Made by a program: the position numbers and the translations under genes | Part shown: positions 25,965 to 38,611 of the stretch, piece by piece | Numbering within the stretch: position 1 is the stretch's first letter | How the letters are laid out: every line of letters starts with the position of its first letter | Notes under the pieces: model-generated | Told to the model about the DNA's origin: nothing | Database searches by the model: none | What the model saw: only the letters and a program-made list of their open reading frames with translations | From: Megalopta genalis | Taxonomy: Eukaryota; Arthropoda; Insecta; Hymenoptera; Halictidae | DNA length: 64,000 nucleotides | Direction: 5' to 3' | Assembly: GCF_051020955.1 (NCBI RefSeq) | Contig: NW_027476331.1 | Coordinates: 186,001-250,000, forward strand

Positions 25965-26519
25965 TTAATCTAAATCATGTGTTTCGCATGGATTTGAAGC
26001 TAACTCGTCTGTTTCGCATGCTGTTGAAGCTAAATCATGTATATCACAAGTATTTCAATCTAAACCACTTGTTTCGCATGGATTCGAAGATCAGCCTTCC
26101 ACTTCGCACTGATTTGAAGCTGAATCATTTCTTTCGCTTGAATGTGAAGCTAACACGTTTGTTTCCCAAGCATTTGAAGCTAATTCGTGTGTATCACAAG
26201 TATTTGAAGCTGAATTATTTTTTTCGCAAGAATATTGTGCTAAACAATGTGTTGCGAATGAATTTGAAGCTAAATCATTTGTTCCGTATGGATTCGAAGA
26301 AGAGACTTCTACTTCGCATTGATTTGAAGCGAAATCATGTGTTTCGCTTGGATTTGAAGCTAACTCGTTTGTGTCGCATGAAGTTAAATATAAATCATGT
26401 ATATCACAAGTATTTGAAGCTAAACCATTTGTTTCGCATGGATTCGAAGATAACCCTTCTACTTCGCATTGATTTGAATCTAAATCATGTGTTTCGCTTG
26501 GATTTAAAGCTAGCTCGTT
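25965..26519. repeat. Junction segment carrying a marker block
   Basis: This stretch repeats about 20807-21240 (offset 5,158), including GTCTGTTTCGC and the marker block at 26053-26352. It then switches to CCATTTGTTTCGC and GATAACCC blocks. Near 26505 the a and b units read GCTTGGATTTAAAGCTAGC and GTTGTTTTGCATG, the start of the degenerate interior. No gene is visible. Confidence 0.78.
26053..26352. repeat. Marker block copy 5
   Basis: 300 bp, same order as copy 3. It sits at the end of the left-hand family, just before the degenerate interior. The equivalent block is absent near 23624, where the duplicated segment jumps from the unit before the block to the unit after it. Confidence 0.88.
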
Positions 26520-29500
26520 GTTTTGCATGCAGTTGAAGCAAAATCACGCATATCACAAGAATTTTAAGCTAAACCATTTGATTCGCATGCAGTTGAAGCT
26601 AAATCATGTATAAAACAAGTGTTTGAAGCTAAACCATATGTTTCGTATGGATTTGAAGCTAAGCCTTCAACTTCGCGTTGAGTTGATGCTATATTATGTT
26701 TTTCGCTTGGATTTGAAGCTAACACGTTTGTTTCGCATGCTGTTGAAGCTAAGTCATGTACATCTCAAGTATTTGAAGCTAAACCATCTGTTTCGTGTGG
26801 ATTCGAATGTAAACCTTCTACTTCGCATTGATTTGATGCTAAATCATGTGTTTCGCATGGATTTGAAGCTAACTCGTTTGTTTCTCTTGCTGTTGAATGT
26901 AAGTCGTGTATATCACAAGTGTTTGAAGCTAAACCATTTGTTTCGGATTTATTCGAGATCAGCCTTCTACTTCGCATTCATTTGAAGCTAAATCATGTTT
27001 TTCGCTTGGATTTGAAGCTGACTCGTTTGTTTCGCATGCTGTTGAATCAAAATCATGTATATCACAAGTATATGAAGCTAAACCATTTGTTTCGCTTGGA
27101 TTTGAAGCGAAGCCTTCAACTTCGCGTTGACTTGATGCTAAATCATGTTTTTCGCTTGGATTTGAATCTAACTCGTTTTTTCGGATGCAGTTGAAGCTAA
27201 ATCATGAATATCACAAGTATTTGAAGCTAAAACTTTTGATTCGCACGGATTTGAGCTAAGCCTTCTACTTCGCATTGATTTGAAGCTAAATCATGTGTTT
27301 CGTATGGATTTGCAGCTAACTCGTTTGTTTCGTATGCTGTTGAAGCTAAATCATTGTATATTACAAGTGTTTGAAGCTAAACATTTGCTTCGCATGGATT
27401 TGAAGGTAACCCCTTCTTCTTCGCATTGATTTGAAGCTAGATCATTTGTTTCGCATGGATTTGATTCTAACTCGTTTGTTTCGCATGCTGTTGGAACTAA
27501 ATCATGTATATCACAAGTATTTGAAGCTATATCATTTGTTTCGCATTTATTCGAAGATAAGCCTTCTACTTCGCATTGATTTGAAGCTAAATCATGTGTT
27601 TCGCATAGATTTGAAGCTAACTGGTTTGTTTCGCATGCTGTTGAAGCTAAATCATGTATATCACAAGTATTTGAAGCTAAATCGTTTGATTCGCATGGAT
27701 TTGAAGATAAGCCTTCTACTCGCATTGATTTGAAGATAAATCATGTGTTTCGCTTGGATTTGAAGCTAACTCGTTTATTTCGCATGCTGTTGAAGCTTAT
27801 TCATGTATATCACAAGTATTTGAAGCTAAACCATTTGTTTCGCAAGGATTCGAAGATCAGCCTTCTACTTCGCATTGATAAGAAGCTAACTCATGTGTTT
27901 CGCATGGATTTGAAGCTAACTCGTTAGTTTCGCATGATGTTGAAGCTAAATCATGTATATCACAAGCATTTGAAGCTAAACCATTTTATTCCCATTGATT
28001 GAAACTCATCATTCTACTTCGCATTGTTCTGAAGCTAAATCACGTGTTCCGCTTGGATTTTAAGCTAACTCGTTTGTATCACATGCAGTTGAAGTTAAAT
28101 CATGTATATCACAAGTATTTGAAGCTAAACGATTTGTTTCGCATGGATTTGAAGATATGACCTCTACTTCGCATTGATTTGAATCTGAATCATGTGTTTC
28201 GCTTGGAGTTGAAGCCACCCGTTTGTTTAGCATGCTGTTGAAGCTAAATCATGTATATGACAAGTATTTGAAGCTAAACCACTTGATTCGCATGGATTTG
28301 AAGCTAAGCCTTCTACTTCGCATTGATTTGATGATAAATCATGTGTGTCGCTTGGATTTTAAGCTAACTCGTTTGTTTCACATGCAGTTGAAGTTAAATC
28401 ATGAAAATCACAAGTATTTGAAGCTAAACGAATTGTTTCGCATGGATTGAAGCTAAGCCTTCTACTTCGTATTGATTTGAAGCTAAATCATGTGTTTCGC
28501 ATGGAATTGAAGCTAACTCGTTCGTTTCGCCTGCATTTCAAGTTATATCACTTCTATTCACAAGTATGTGAAGCTAAATCGTTCGTTTCGCATGGATTTG
28601 ACCCTAAGCCTTCAGACTTCGCGTTGACTTGATGCTAAATCACGTGTTTCGCATGGATTTGAGGCTAGCTCGTTTGTTTCGCATGCAGTTGAAGCTAAAT
28701 CATGTATATCACAATTGTTTGAAGCTAAACCATTTGTTTCGCATGGATTCGTAGTTAAGCCTTCTACTTCGCATCGATTTGGAACTAAATCATGTTTTTC
28801 GCATAGATTTAAAGCTAACTCGTTTGTTTCGCATGCATTTGAAGCTAAATCATGTATATCACAAGTGTGTGAAGCTAAACCAATTGTTTCGCATGGATTC
28901 GAAGATAACCCTTCTACTTCGCATTGATTTGAAGCTAAGTCATGTTCTTCCCTGGATTTGAAGCTCTCTCGTTTGTCTCTCATGTAGTTGAAGCTAAATC
29001 CTGTACATCACAAGTATTTGAAGCTAAAACATTTGTTTCACATGGATTTTAATCCAAGCTTTCTCTTCGCATTGATTTGAAGTTAAATAATGTGTTTCGC
29101 TTGGATTTGAAGCGAAGCCATCTAATTCGCTATGATTTGAATCTAAATCATGTGTTTCGCATGGATTTGAAGCTAACTCGTTTATTTCGCATGCAGTTGA
29201 AGCTAAATCATGTATGTCACAAGTATTTGAAGCTAAAACATTTGACTCGCATGGATTTGAAACTCAGCATTCTACTTCGCATTGATTTGAAGCTAAATCA
29301 TGTGTTCCGTATGGATTTGAAGCTAACTCGTTTGTTTCGCATGCAGTTGAAGCTAAATTATGTATATCACAAGCATTTGAAGCTAAACCATTTGTTTCGC
29401 ATGGATATGAACCACGCCTTCTACTTCGCATTGATTTGAGGCTAAATAATTTGTTTCGCTTGGATTTGAAGCTAACTCGCTTGTTTCACATGCAGTTGAA

Positions 29501-31140
29501 GTTAAATCATGAATATCACAAGTATTTGAAGCTAAACGAATTGTTTCGCATGGATTTGAAGATAATCCTCCTACTTCGCATTGATTTGATGCTAAATCAT
29601 GTCTTTCGCATGGTTTGAAGCTAACTCGTTTGTTTCGCATGCAGTTGAAGCTAAATCATGTATATCACAATTGTTTGAAGCTAAACCATTTGTTTTGCAT
29701 GGATTCGAGATAATCCTTCTACATCGCATTGATTTGAAGCTAAATCATGTGTTTCGCATGGATTTGAAGCTAACTCGTTTGTTTCGCATGCAGTTGAAGC
29801 TAAATCATGTATATCACAAGTGTTTGAAGCTAAACCATTTGTTTTGCATGGATTCGAAGATAATCCTCCTACTTCCCATTGATTTGAAGCTAAATCATGT
29901 GTTTCGCATGGATTTAAAGCGATCTCGTCTGTTTCGCATACAGTTGAAGATAAATCATGTATATCACAGGTCTTTGAAGCTAAACAATTTGTTTCGCATG
30001 GATTCGAAGATAACCCTTCTACTTCGCATTGATTTGATGCTAACTCATGTTTTCGCATGGATTTAAAGCGATCTCGTCTGTTTCGCATGCAGTTGAAGAT
30101 AAATCATGTATATCACAGGTCTTTGAAGCTAAACCATTTGTTTCGCATGGATTCGAAGATAACCCTTCTACTTCGCATTGATTTGATGCTAACTCATGTG
30201 TTTCGCATGGTTTTGACGCTAACTCGTTTGTTTCGCATGCAGTTGAAGCTAAATTATGTATATCACAAGTATTTGAAGCTAAACCATTTGTTTCGCATGG
30301 ATTTGATACTACGCCTTCTACTTCGCATGATTTGAAGCTAAATCATGTGTTTCGCTTGGATTTGAAACTAACTAGTTTGTTTCGTAATGCAGTTGAAGCT
30401 AAATCATGTATGTCACAAGTATTTGAAGCTGAACCATTTGTTTCGCACGAATATCAGGCTAAACAATGTGTTTGGAATGAATTTGAAGCTAAATCATGTG
30501 CTTCGCATAGATTTGAAGCTAACTCGTTTGTTACGCATGCAGTTGAAGCTGAATCATGAATATCCCAAGTATTGAAGCTCAACCATTTGATTCGCATGGA
30601 TTTCAAATAAGCCTACTACTTCGCATTGATTTGAAGCGAAATCATGTGTTTCGCTTGATTTCAAGCTAACTCGTTTGTTTCGCATGCAATTGAAGCTAAA
30701 TAATGTATCCAACAAGTATTTGAAGCTAAACCATTTGTTTCGCATGGATTCGAAGATCAGTCATCTACCTCGTATTGATTTAAAGCTAAATCATGTGTTT
30801 CGCATTGGATTTGAAGATAAGCCTCCTACTTCGCATTGATTTGAAGCTAAATCATGTGTATCGCATGGATTTGAAGCTAACTCGTTTGTTTCGCCTGCAT
30901 TTCAGCTATATCACTTCTATTCAGAAGCATGTGAAGCTAATCGTTCGTTTCACATGGATTTGACGCTAATCCTTCAACTTCGCGTTGACTTGATGCTAAA
31001 TCACGTGTTTCGCATGGATTTGAGGCTAGCTCGTTTGTTTCGCATGCATTTGAAGCTAAATCATGTATATCACAAGTATTTGAAGCTAAACCATTTGTTT
31101 CGCATGGATTCGAAGATAAGCTTCTACTTCGCATTGATTT

Positions 31141-32395
31141 GAAGCTAAATCATGTGTTTCGTTTGGATTTGAAGCTAACTCGTTTGTTTCGCATGCAGTT
31201 GAAACTAAGTAATGTATAAAACAAGTATTTGATGCTAAAGTATTCGTTTCGCATGGATTTGATACTAAGCATTCTACTTCGCATTGATTTGATGCTGAAT
31301 TATGTGATTCGCTTTCATTTGAAGCTAACACGTTTGTTTCACATCCATTTGAAGCTAAATCATGTATATCACAAGTATGGAGTTGAAGATAAGTATTCTA
31401 CTTCGCATTGATTTGAAGCTAAATCATGAGTTTCGCATGGATTTGAAGCTAAATCATGTGTTTGAATGGATGCGACGTTAACTCGTTTGCTTCCTAAGCA
31501 GTTGAATCTAAATCATGTATATCGTAAGTATTTGAAGCTAAAGAACTTGATTCGCATGGATTTCATACCAAGCCTTCTACTTCGCATTGATTTGAAGGTA
31601 AATCATGACTTTTGCATGGATGTAAAGCTAACTCGTTTGTTTCGCCTGCATTTGAAGCTATATCAGTGATATTCGCAAGTATTTGAAGCTAAATCATTCG
31701 TTTCGCTGGATTTGAAGCTAAGCCTTCTACTTCGCATTGATTTGATTCTAAATCATGTGTTTCGCATGGACTTGAAGCTAAGTCGTTTGTTTCGCATGCA
31801 GTTGAAGCTAAATTATGTATATCATAAGTATTTGAAGCTAAAGAACTTTATTCGCATGGATTTCAACTAAGCCATCTACTTCGCTTTGATTTGAATCTAA
31901 ATCATGTGTTTCGCATTGATTTGAAGCAAAATCATGTGTTTGGCATGGATTTTAAGCTACCTCAATTGTTCGCATGCATTTGTAGCTATATCATGTATAT
32001 CACAAGTATTTGGTGCTAAACCAATTGATTCGCATGAATTTGAAGCTAAATCATGTGGTTCGGAAGGATTTGAAGCCAACTCGTTTGTTCGCATGCAGTT
32101 GAAGTTAAATCATGTATATCACAAGTATTTGATGCTAAACCATTTGTTTCGCATCGATTCGAAGATAAGCCTTCTACTTCGCATTTATTTGAAGCTAAAA
32201 CGTGTGCATCGCATGGTTTGAAACTTACTCGTTTGTTACGCATGCAGTTGAATCTAAATCATGTATACCACAAGTATTTGAAGCTAAACCATTTGTTTCG
32301 CATGGATTTAAAGCTGAGCCTTCTTCTTCGCATTGATTTGAATCTAAATCATGTGTTTCGTTTGGATTTGAAGCTAACTCGATTATTTCGCATGC
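31141..32395. repeat. 1.25-kb dispersed direct repeat, copy 1
   Basis: This recurs at 35941-37190, about 4.8 kb downstream. Rare shared signatures prove common origin: ACTAAGTAATGTATAAAAC, TGATTCGCTTTC, TATGGAGTTGAAG, TGAATGGATGCGACG, GAACTTGATTCGC, GATATTCGCAAG, GTTCGGAAGG and GTATACCACAAG. The offset drifts from 4,800 to 4,795 through several 1-bp indels. This pair is therefore visibly older, or noisier, than the duplications in the flanks. Confidence 0.85.
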
Positions 32396-33284
32396 AGTGA
32401 AGCTAAATGATGTTTATCACAAGTATTTGAAGCTAAACCATTTGTTTCGTATGGATTCGAAGATAAGCCTTCTACTCGCATTGATTTAAAGCAAAATCAT
32501 GTGTTTCGCATGGATTTGAAGCTAACTCGTTAATTTCGCATGCAGTTGAATCTAAATCATGTATACATAAGTATTTGAAGCTAAAACATTTGATTCGCAT
32601 AGATTCGAAGATCAGCCTTCTTCTTCGCATTGATTTGAAGCTAAACCATGTGTTTCGCATGGATTTGAAGCTAACTCGTTTGTTTCGCTTGCATTTGAAG
32701 CTAAATCATGTATATCACAAGTATTTGAAGCTAAACAATTTGTTTCGCATGGATTCGAAGATAAGCCTACTACTTCGCATTGATTTAAAGCAAAATCATG
32801 TGTTTCGCATGGATTTGAAGCTAAACAATCTGTTTCGATATGGATTCTGTGATCAGCTATCTACATCGCATTGATTTGAAGCTAAATCATGTGATTCGCT
32901 TGGATTTGGAGCTAACTCGTTTGTTTCGCATGCAGTTGAAGCTAAATCATGTATATCACAAGTATTTGAAGTTAAATCATTTGATTCGCATGGATTTGAA
33001 TCTAGGCCTTCTACTTCGCATTGATTTGAAGCTAAATCATGTGTTTCGCTTCGATTTGAAGCTAACTGGTTTGTTTCACATGCAGTTGATGCTGAATCAT
33101 GTATGTCACAAGTATTTGCAGCTAAATCAATTGTTTCGCATGGATTCGTAGTTAAGCCTTCTACTTCGCATCGATTTGGAGCTAAATCATGTTTTTCGCA
33201 TGGTTTTTGAAGCTAACTCGTTTGTTTCGCACGCAGTTGAAGCTAAATCATTTATATCACAATTGTTGAAGCTAAACCATTTGT

Positions 33285-34125
33285 TTCGCATGGATTCGAA
33301 GATAACCCTTCTACTTCGCATTGATTTGAAGATAAATCATGTGTGTCGCTTGGATTTGAAGCTCAGCCTTCTACTTCGCATTGATTTGAAGCTAAATAAT
33401 TTGTTTCGCTTGGATTTGAAGCTAAGCCTCCTACTTCGCATTGATTTGAAGCCAAATCATGTGTTTCGCAAGGATTTGAAGCTAACTCGTTTGTTTCGCC
33501 TGCGTTTCAAGCTATATCACTTCTATTCACAAGTATGTGAAGCTAAATCGTTCGTTTCGCATGGATTTGACGCTAATCCTTCAACTTCGCGTTGACTTGA
33601 TGCTAAATCACGTGTTTCGCATGGATTTGAGGCTAGCTCGTTTGTTTCGCATGCAGTTGAAGCTAAATCATGTATATCACAAGTGTTTGAAGCTAAACCA
33701 TTTGTTTCGCATGGATTCGAAGATAACCCTTCTACTTCGCATTGATTTGAAGATAAATCATGTGTGTCGCTTGGATTTGAAGCTCAGCCTTCTACTTCGC
33801 ATTGATTTGAAGCTAAATAATTTGTTTCGCTTGGATTTGAAGCTAAGCCTCCTACTTCGCATTGATTTGAAGCCAATCATGTGTTTCGCAAGGATTTGAA
33901 GCTAACTCGTTTGTTTCGCCTGCGTTTCAAGCTATATCACTTCTATTCACAAGTATGTGAAGCTAAATCGTTCGTTTCGCATGGATTTGACGCTAATCTT
34001 CAACTTCGCGTTGACTTGATGCTAAATCACGTGTTTCGCATGGATTTGAGGCTAGCTCGTTTGTTTCGCATGCAGTTGAAGCTAAATCATGTATATCACA
34101 AGTGTTTGAAGCTAAACCATTTGTT
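33285..34125. repeat. ~421-bp tandem duplication
   Basis: The stretch from about 33285 to 33705 is repeated at 33706-34125. Shared features are the seven-unit block (GCTCAGCC, CTAAATAATTTG), GAAGCC, CGCAAGGA, the 31-bp unit (33505 and 33925) and CTTCGCGTTGACTTG. The second copy has lost single bases in GAAGCCAATCATG (near 33873) and CTAATCTTC (near 33998), which breaks the frames that run through the first copy. Outside these losses the copies look identical. Confidence 0.85.
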
Positions 34126-35940
34126 TTGGCATGGATTCGAAGATAATCCTTCTACTTCGCATTGATTTGAAGATAAATTGTGTGTTTCGCTTTGGATTTG
34201 AAGCTAACTCGTTTGTTTCGCACGCACTTGAATGTAAATCAAGTATATCACAAGTATTTGAAGCTAAACCGTTTTATTCGCATGGACTTGAAGCTACGCC
34301 TTCTACTTCGCATTGATTTGAAGATAAATTATGTGTGTCGCTTGGATTGAAGCTCAGCCTTCTACTTCGCATTGATTTGAAGCTAAATAATGTGTTTCGC
34401 TTGGATTTTAAGCTAACTCGTTTGTTTCACACGCAGTTGAAGTTAAATCATGAATATCACACGTATTTGAAGCTAATCGAATTGTTTCGCATGGATTTGA
34501 AGATAAGCCTCCTACTTCGCATTTATGTGTTGCTAAATCATGTGCGTCGCATGGATTTGAATCTGAACCATTTGTTTCGCTTGGATTTGAAGCTAAGCCT
34601 TCTACTTCGCATTGATTTGAAGCTAAGTCATGTGTTTCGCATGGATTTGAAGCTAACACGTTTGTTTCGCCTGCATTTCAAGCTATATCACTTCTATTCA
34701 GAAGCATGTGAAGCTAAATCGTTCGTTTCACATGGATTTGACGCTAATCCTTCAACTTCGCGTTGACATGATGCTAAATCACGTGTTTCGCATGGATTTG
34801 AGGCTAGCTCGTTTGTTTCGCATGCATTTGAAGCTAAATCATGTATATCACAATTATTTGAAGCTAAACCATTTGTTTCGCATGGATTCGAAGATAAGCC
34901 TTCTACTTCGCATTGATTTGAAGCTAAATCATCTGTTACGCTTGGATTTGAAGCTAACTCGTTTGTTTCGCACGCACTTGAATCTAAATCAAGTATATCA
35001 CAAGTATTTGAAGCTAAACCGTTTTATTCGCATGGACTTGAAGCTACGCCTTCTACTTCGCATTGATTTGAAGATAAATCATGTGTGTCGCTTGGATTTG
35101 AAGCTCAGCCTTTTACTTCGCATTGATTTGAAGCTAAATAACGTGTTTTGCTTGGATTTTAAGCTAACTCGTTTGTTTCACATGCAGTTGAAGTTAAATC
35201 ATGAATATCACAAGTATTTGAAGCTAAACGAATTGTTTCGCATGGATTTGAAGATAAGCCTCCTACTTCGCATTGATTTGAAGCTAAATCATGTGTATCG
35301 CATGGATTTGAAGCTAACTCGTTTGTTTCGCCTGCATTTCAAGCTATATCACTTCTATTCAGAAGCATGTGAAGCTAAATCGTTCGTTTCACATGGATTT
35401 GACGCTAATCCTTCAACTTCGCGTTGACTCGATGCTAAATCACGTGTTTCGCATGGATTTGAGGCTAGCTCGTTTGTTTCGCATGCAGTTGAAGCTAAAT
35501 CATGTATATCACAAGTGTTTGAAGCTAAACCATTTGTTTTGCATGGATTCGAAGATAATCCTTCTACTTCGCATTGATTTGAAGATAAATTGTGTGTTTC
35601 GCTTTGGATTTGAAGCTAACTCGTTTGTTTCGCACGCACTTGAATGTAAATCAAGTATATCACAAGTATTTGAAGCTAAACCGTTTGATTTGCATGGACT
35701 TGAAGCTACGCCGTCTACTTCGCATTGATTTGAAGATAAATCATGTGTGTCGCTTGGATTTGAAGCTCAGCCTTCTACTTCGCATTGATTTGAAGCTAAA
35801 TAATGTGTTTCGCTTGCATTTAAGCTAACTCGTTTGTTTCACATGCAGTTGAAGTTAAATCATGAATATCACAAGTATTTGAAGCTAAACGAATTGTTTC
35901 GCATGGATTTGAAGATAAGCCTCCTACTTCGCATTGATTT

Positions 35941-37190
35941 GATGCTAAATCATGTGTTTCGTTTGGATTTGAAGCTAACTCGTTTGTTTCGCATGCAGTT
36001 GAAACTAAGTAATGTATAAAACAAGTATTTGATGCTAAACTATTCGTTTCGCATGGATTTGATACTAAGCATTCTACTTCGCATTGATTGATGCTGAATT
36101 ATGTGATTCGCTTTCATTTGAAGCTAACACGTATGTTTCACATCCATTTGAAGCTAAATCATGTATATCACAAGTATGGAGTTGAAGATAAGTATTCTAC
36201 TTCGCATTGATTTGAAGCTAAATCATGAGTTTCGCATGGATTTGAAGCTAAATCATGTGTTTTGAATGGATGCGACGTTAACTCGTTTGCTTCCTAAGCA
36301 GTTGAATCTAAATCATGTATATCGTAAGTATTTGAAGCTAAAGAACTTGATTCGCATGGATTTCATACAAGCCTTCTACTTCGCATTGATTGAAGGTAAA
36401 TCATGACTTTTGCATGGATGTAATGCTAACTCGTTTGTTTCGCCTGCATTTGAAGCTATATCAGTGATATTCGCAAGTATTTGAAGCTAAATCATTCGTT
36501 TCGCTGGATTTGAAGCTAAGCCTTCTACTTCGCATTGATTTGATTCTAAATCATGTGTTTCGCATGGACTTGAAGCTAAGTCGTTTGTTTCGCATGCAGT
36601 TGAAGCTAAATTATGTATATCATAAGTATTTGAAGCTAAAGAACTTTATTCGCATGGATTTCAAACTAAGCATCTACTTCGCTTGATTTGAATCTAAATC
36701 ATGTGTTTCGCATTGATTTGAAGCAAAATCATGTGTTTGGCATGGATTTTAAGCTACCTCAATTGTTCGCATGCATTTGTAGCTATATCATGTATATCAC
36801 AAGTATTTGGTGCTAACCAATTGATCGCATGAATTTGAAGCTAAATCATGTGGTTCGGAAGGATTTGAAGCCAACTCGTTTGTTCGCATGCAGTTGAAGT
36901 TAAATCATGTATATCACAAGTATTTGATGCTAAACCATTTGTTTCGCATCGATTCGAAGATAAGCCTTCTACTTCGCATTTATTTGAAGCTAAAACGTGT
37001 GCATCGCATGGTTTTGAAGCTTACTCGTTTGTTACGCATGCAGTTGAATCTAAATCATGTATACCACAAGTATTTGAAGCTAAACCATTTGTTTCGCATG
37101 GATTTAAAGCTGAGCCTTCTTCTTCGCATTGATTTGAATCTAAATCATGTGTTTCGTTTGGATTTGAAGCTAACTCGATTATTTCGCCTG
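35941..37190. repeat. 1.25-kb dispersed direct repeat, copy 2
   Basis: This is the partner of 31141-32395 and carries the same rare signatures in the same order. Differences include GTGTTTTGAATGG near 36260 against GTGTTTGAATGG near 31462, ACGTATG near 36130 against ACGTTTG, and single-base losses near 36090, 36390, 36676 and 36817. After about 37190 the copies part: this one continues into the younger 37-64 kb family through GTTTGATGCTAAACC. Confidence 0.84.
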
Positions 37191-37200
37191 CAGTTGAAGC

Positions 37201-38611
37201 TAAATCATGTATATCACAAGTGTTTGATGCTAAACCATTTGTTTTGCATGGATTCGAAGATAATCCTTCTACTTCGCATTGATATGAAGATAAATTGTGT
37301 GTTTCGCTTTGGATTTGAAGCTAACTCGTTTGTTTCGCACGCACTTGAATGTAAATCAAGTATATCACAAGTATTTGAAGCTAAACCGTTTGATTTGCAT
37401 GGACTTGAAGCTACGCCGTCTACTTCGCATTGATTTGAAGATAAATCATGTGTGTCGCTTGGATTTGAAGCTCAGCCTTCTACTTCGCATTGATTTGAAG
37501 CTAAATAATGTGTTTCGCTTGTTTTTTTAGCTAACTCGTTTGTTTCACATGCAGTTGAAGTTAAATCATGAATATCACAAGTATTTGAAGCTAAACGAAT
37601 TGTTTCGGATGGATTTGAAGATAAGCCTCCTACTTCGCATTGATTTGATGCTAAATCATGTGTTTAGCATGGATTTGAAGCTAACTCGTTGGTTTCGCAT
37701 GCAGTCGAAGCTGAATCATGTATATCACAAGTATTTGAATCTGAACCATTTGTTTCGCATGAATATCAAGCTAAACCATGCGTATCGAATGAATTTGAAG
37801 CTAAATCATGTGTTTCGCTTGGATTTGAAGCTATCTCGTTTGCTTCATATGCTGTTGAAGCCAAATCATGTATATCACAAGGATTTCCATCTAAACCACT
37901 TTTTTCGCATGGATTCGAAGATCAGCCTTCCACTTCGCACTGATTTGAAGCTGAATCATTTCTTTCGCTTGAATGTGAAGCTAACACGTTTGTTTCCCAA
38001 GCAGTTGAAGCTAAATCGTGTGTATCACAAGTATTTGAAGCTGAATTATTTTTTTCGAAGGAATATTGTGCTAAACAATTTGTTGCGAATGAATTTGAAG
38101 CTAAACCATTTGTTTCGCATGGATTCGAAGAAGAGACTTCTACTTCGCATTGATTTGAAGCGAAATCATGTCTTTCGCTTGTATTTGAAGCTAACTCGTT
38201 GGTTTCGCATGCAGTCGAAGCTAAATCATGTATATCACAAGCATTTGGATCTGAACCATTTGTTTCGCTTGGATTTGAAGCTAAGCCTTCTACTTCGCAT
38301 TGATTTGAAGCTAAATCATATGTTTCGCATGGATTTGAAGCTAACTCGTTTGTTTCGCATGCAGTTGATGCTGAATCATGTATGTCACAAGTATTTGCAG
38401 CTAAACCATTTGTTTCGCATCGATTCGTAGTTCAGCCTTCTACTTCGCATCGATTTGGAGCTAAATCATGTTTTTTGCATGGTTTTTGAAGCTAACTCGT
38501 TTGTTTCGCACGCAGTTGAAGCTAAATCATTTATATCACAAGTGTTTGAAACTAAACCATTTGTATCGCATGGATTCGAAGATAACCCATCTACTTCGCA
38601 TTGATTTGAAG
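37201..38611. repeat. 1.4-kb direct repeat, copy 1 (partner 41438-42848)
   Basis: The partner lies 4,237 bp downstream at a constant offset (37297/41534, 37689/41926, 38468/42705). The segment contains the CGCTTTGGATTTG insertion, TGTTTAGCATGG, CATGCAGTCGAAG, the variant marker block with GGATTTCCATC, and CATTTGGATCTGAACC. One difference is GCTTGTTTTTTTAGC near 37519 against GCTTGGATTTTAAGC in the partner. It marks the start of the homogenised right-hand family. Confidence 0.86.
37884..38183. repeat. Marker block copy 6 (right-hand variant)
   Basis: This variant opens GGATTTCCATC and has CACTTTTTTCGC, CCAAGCAGTTG, TTCGAAGGAATATTG and CAATTTGTTGCG in place of the left-hand bases. Upstream is a second x-like unit (GAATATCAAGC, CCATGCGTATCG). 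These fixed differences separate a left lineage (copies 1-5) from a right lineage (copies 6-8). Confidence 0.87.

Larger units (their letters stand above)
26520..37200. repeat. Degenerate, indel-rich interior of the array
   Basis: The 30-bp unit is still visible throughout, but blocks are irregular. Single-base gains and losses are frequent (near 26955, 27352, 27720, 28010, 28615, 29050, 29707, 30052, 30330, 30646, 31120, 31705 and 36090, among others). Some units are heavily altered, for example GTATGGAGTTGAAG near 31377 and 36174, and AGTGATATTCGCAAG near 31664 and 36464. Local open frames are short. Shorter duplications lie inside (31141-32395 with 35941-37190; 33285-34125). Compared with both flanks this looks like an older, less homogenised part of the array. 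Confidence 0.85.
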
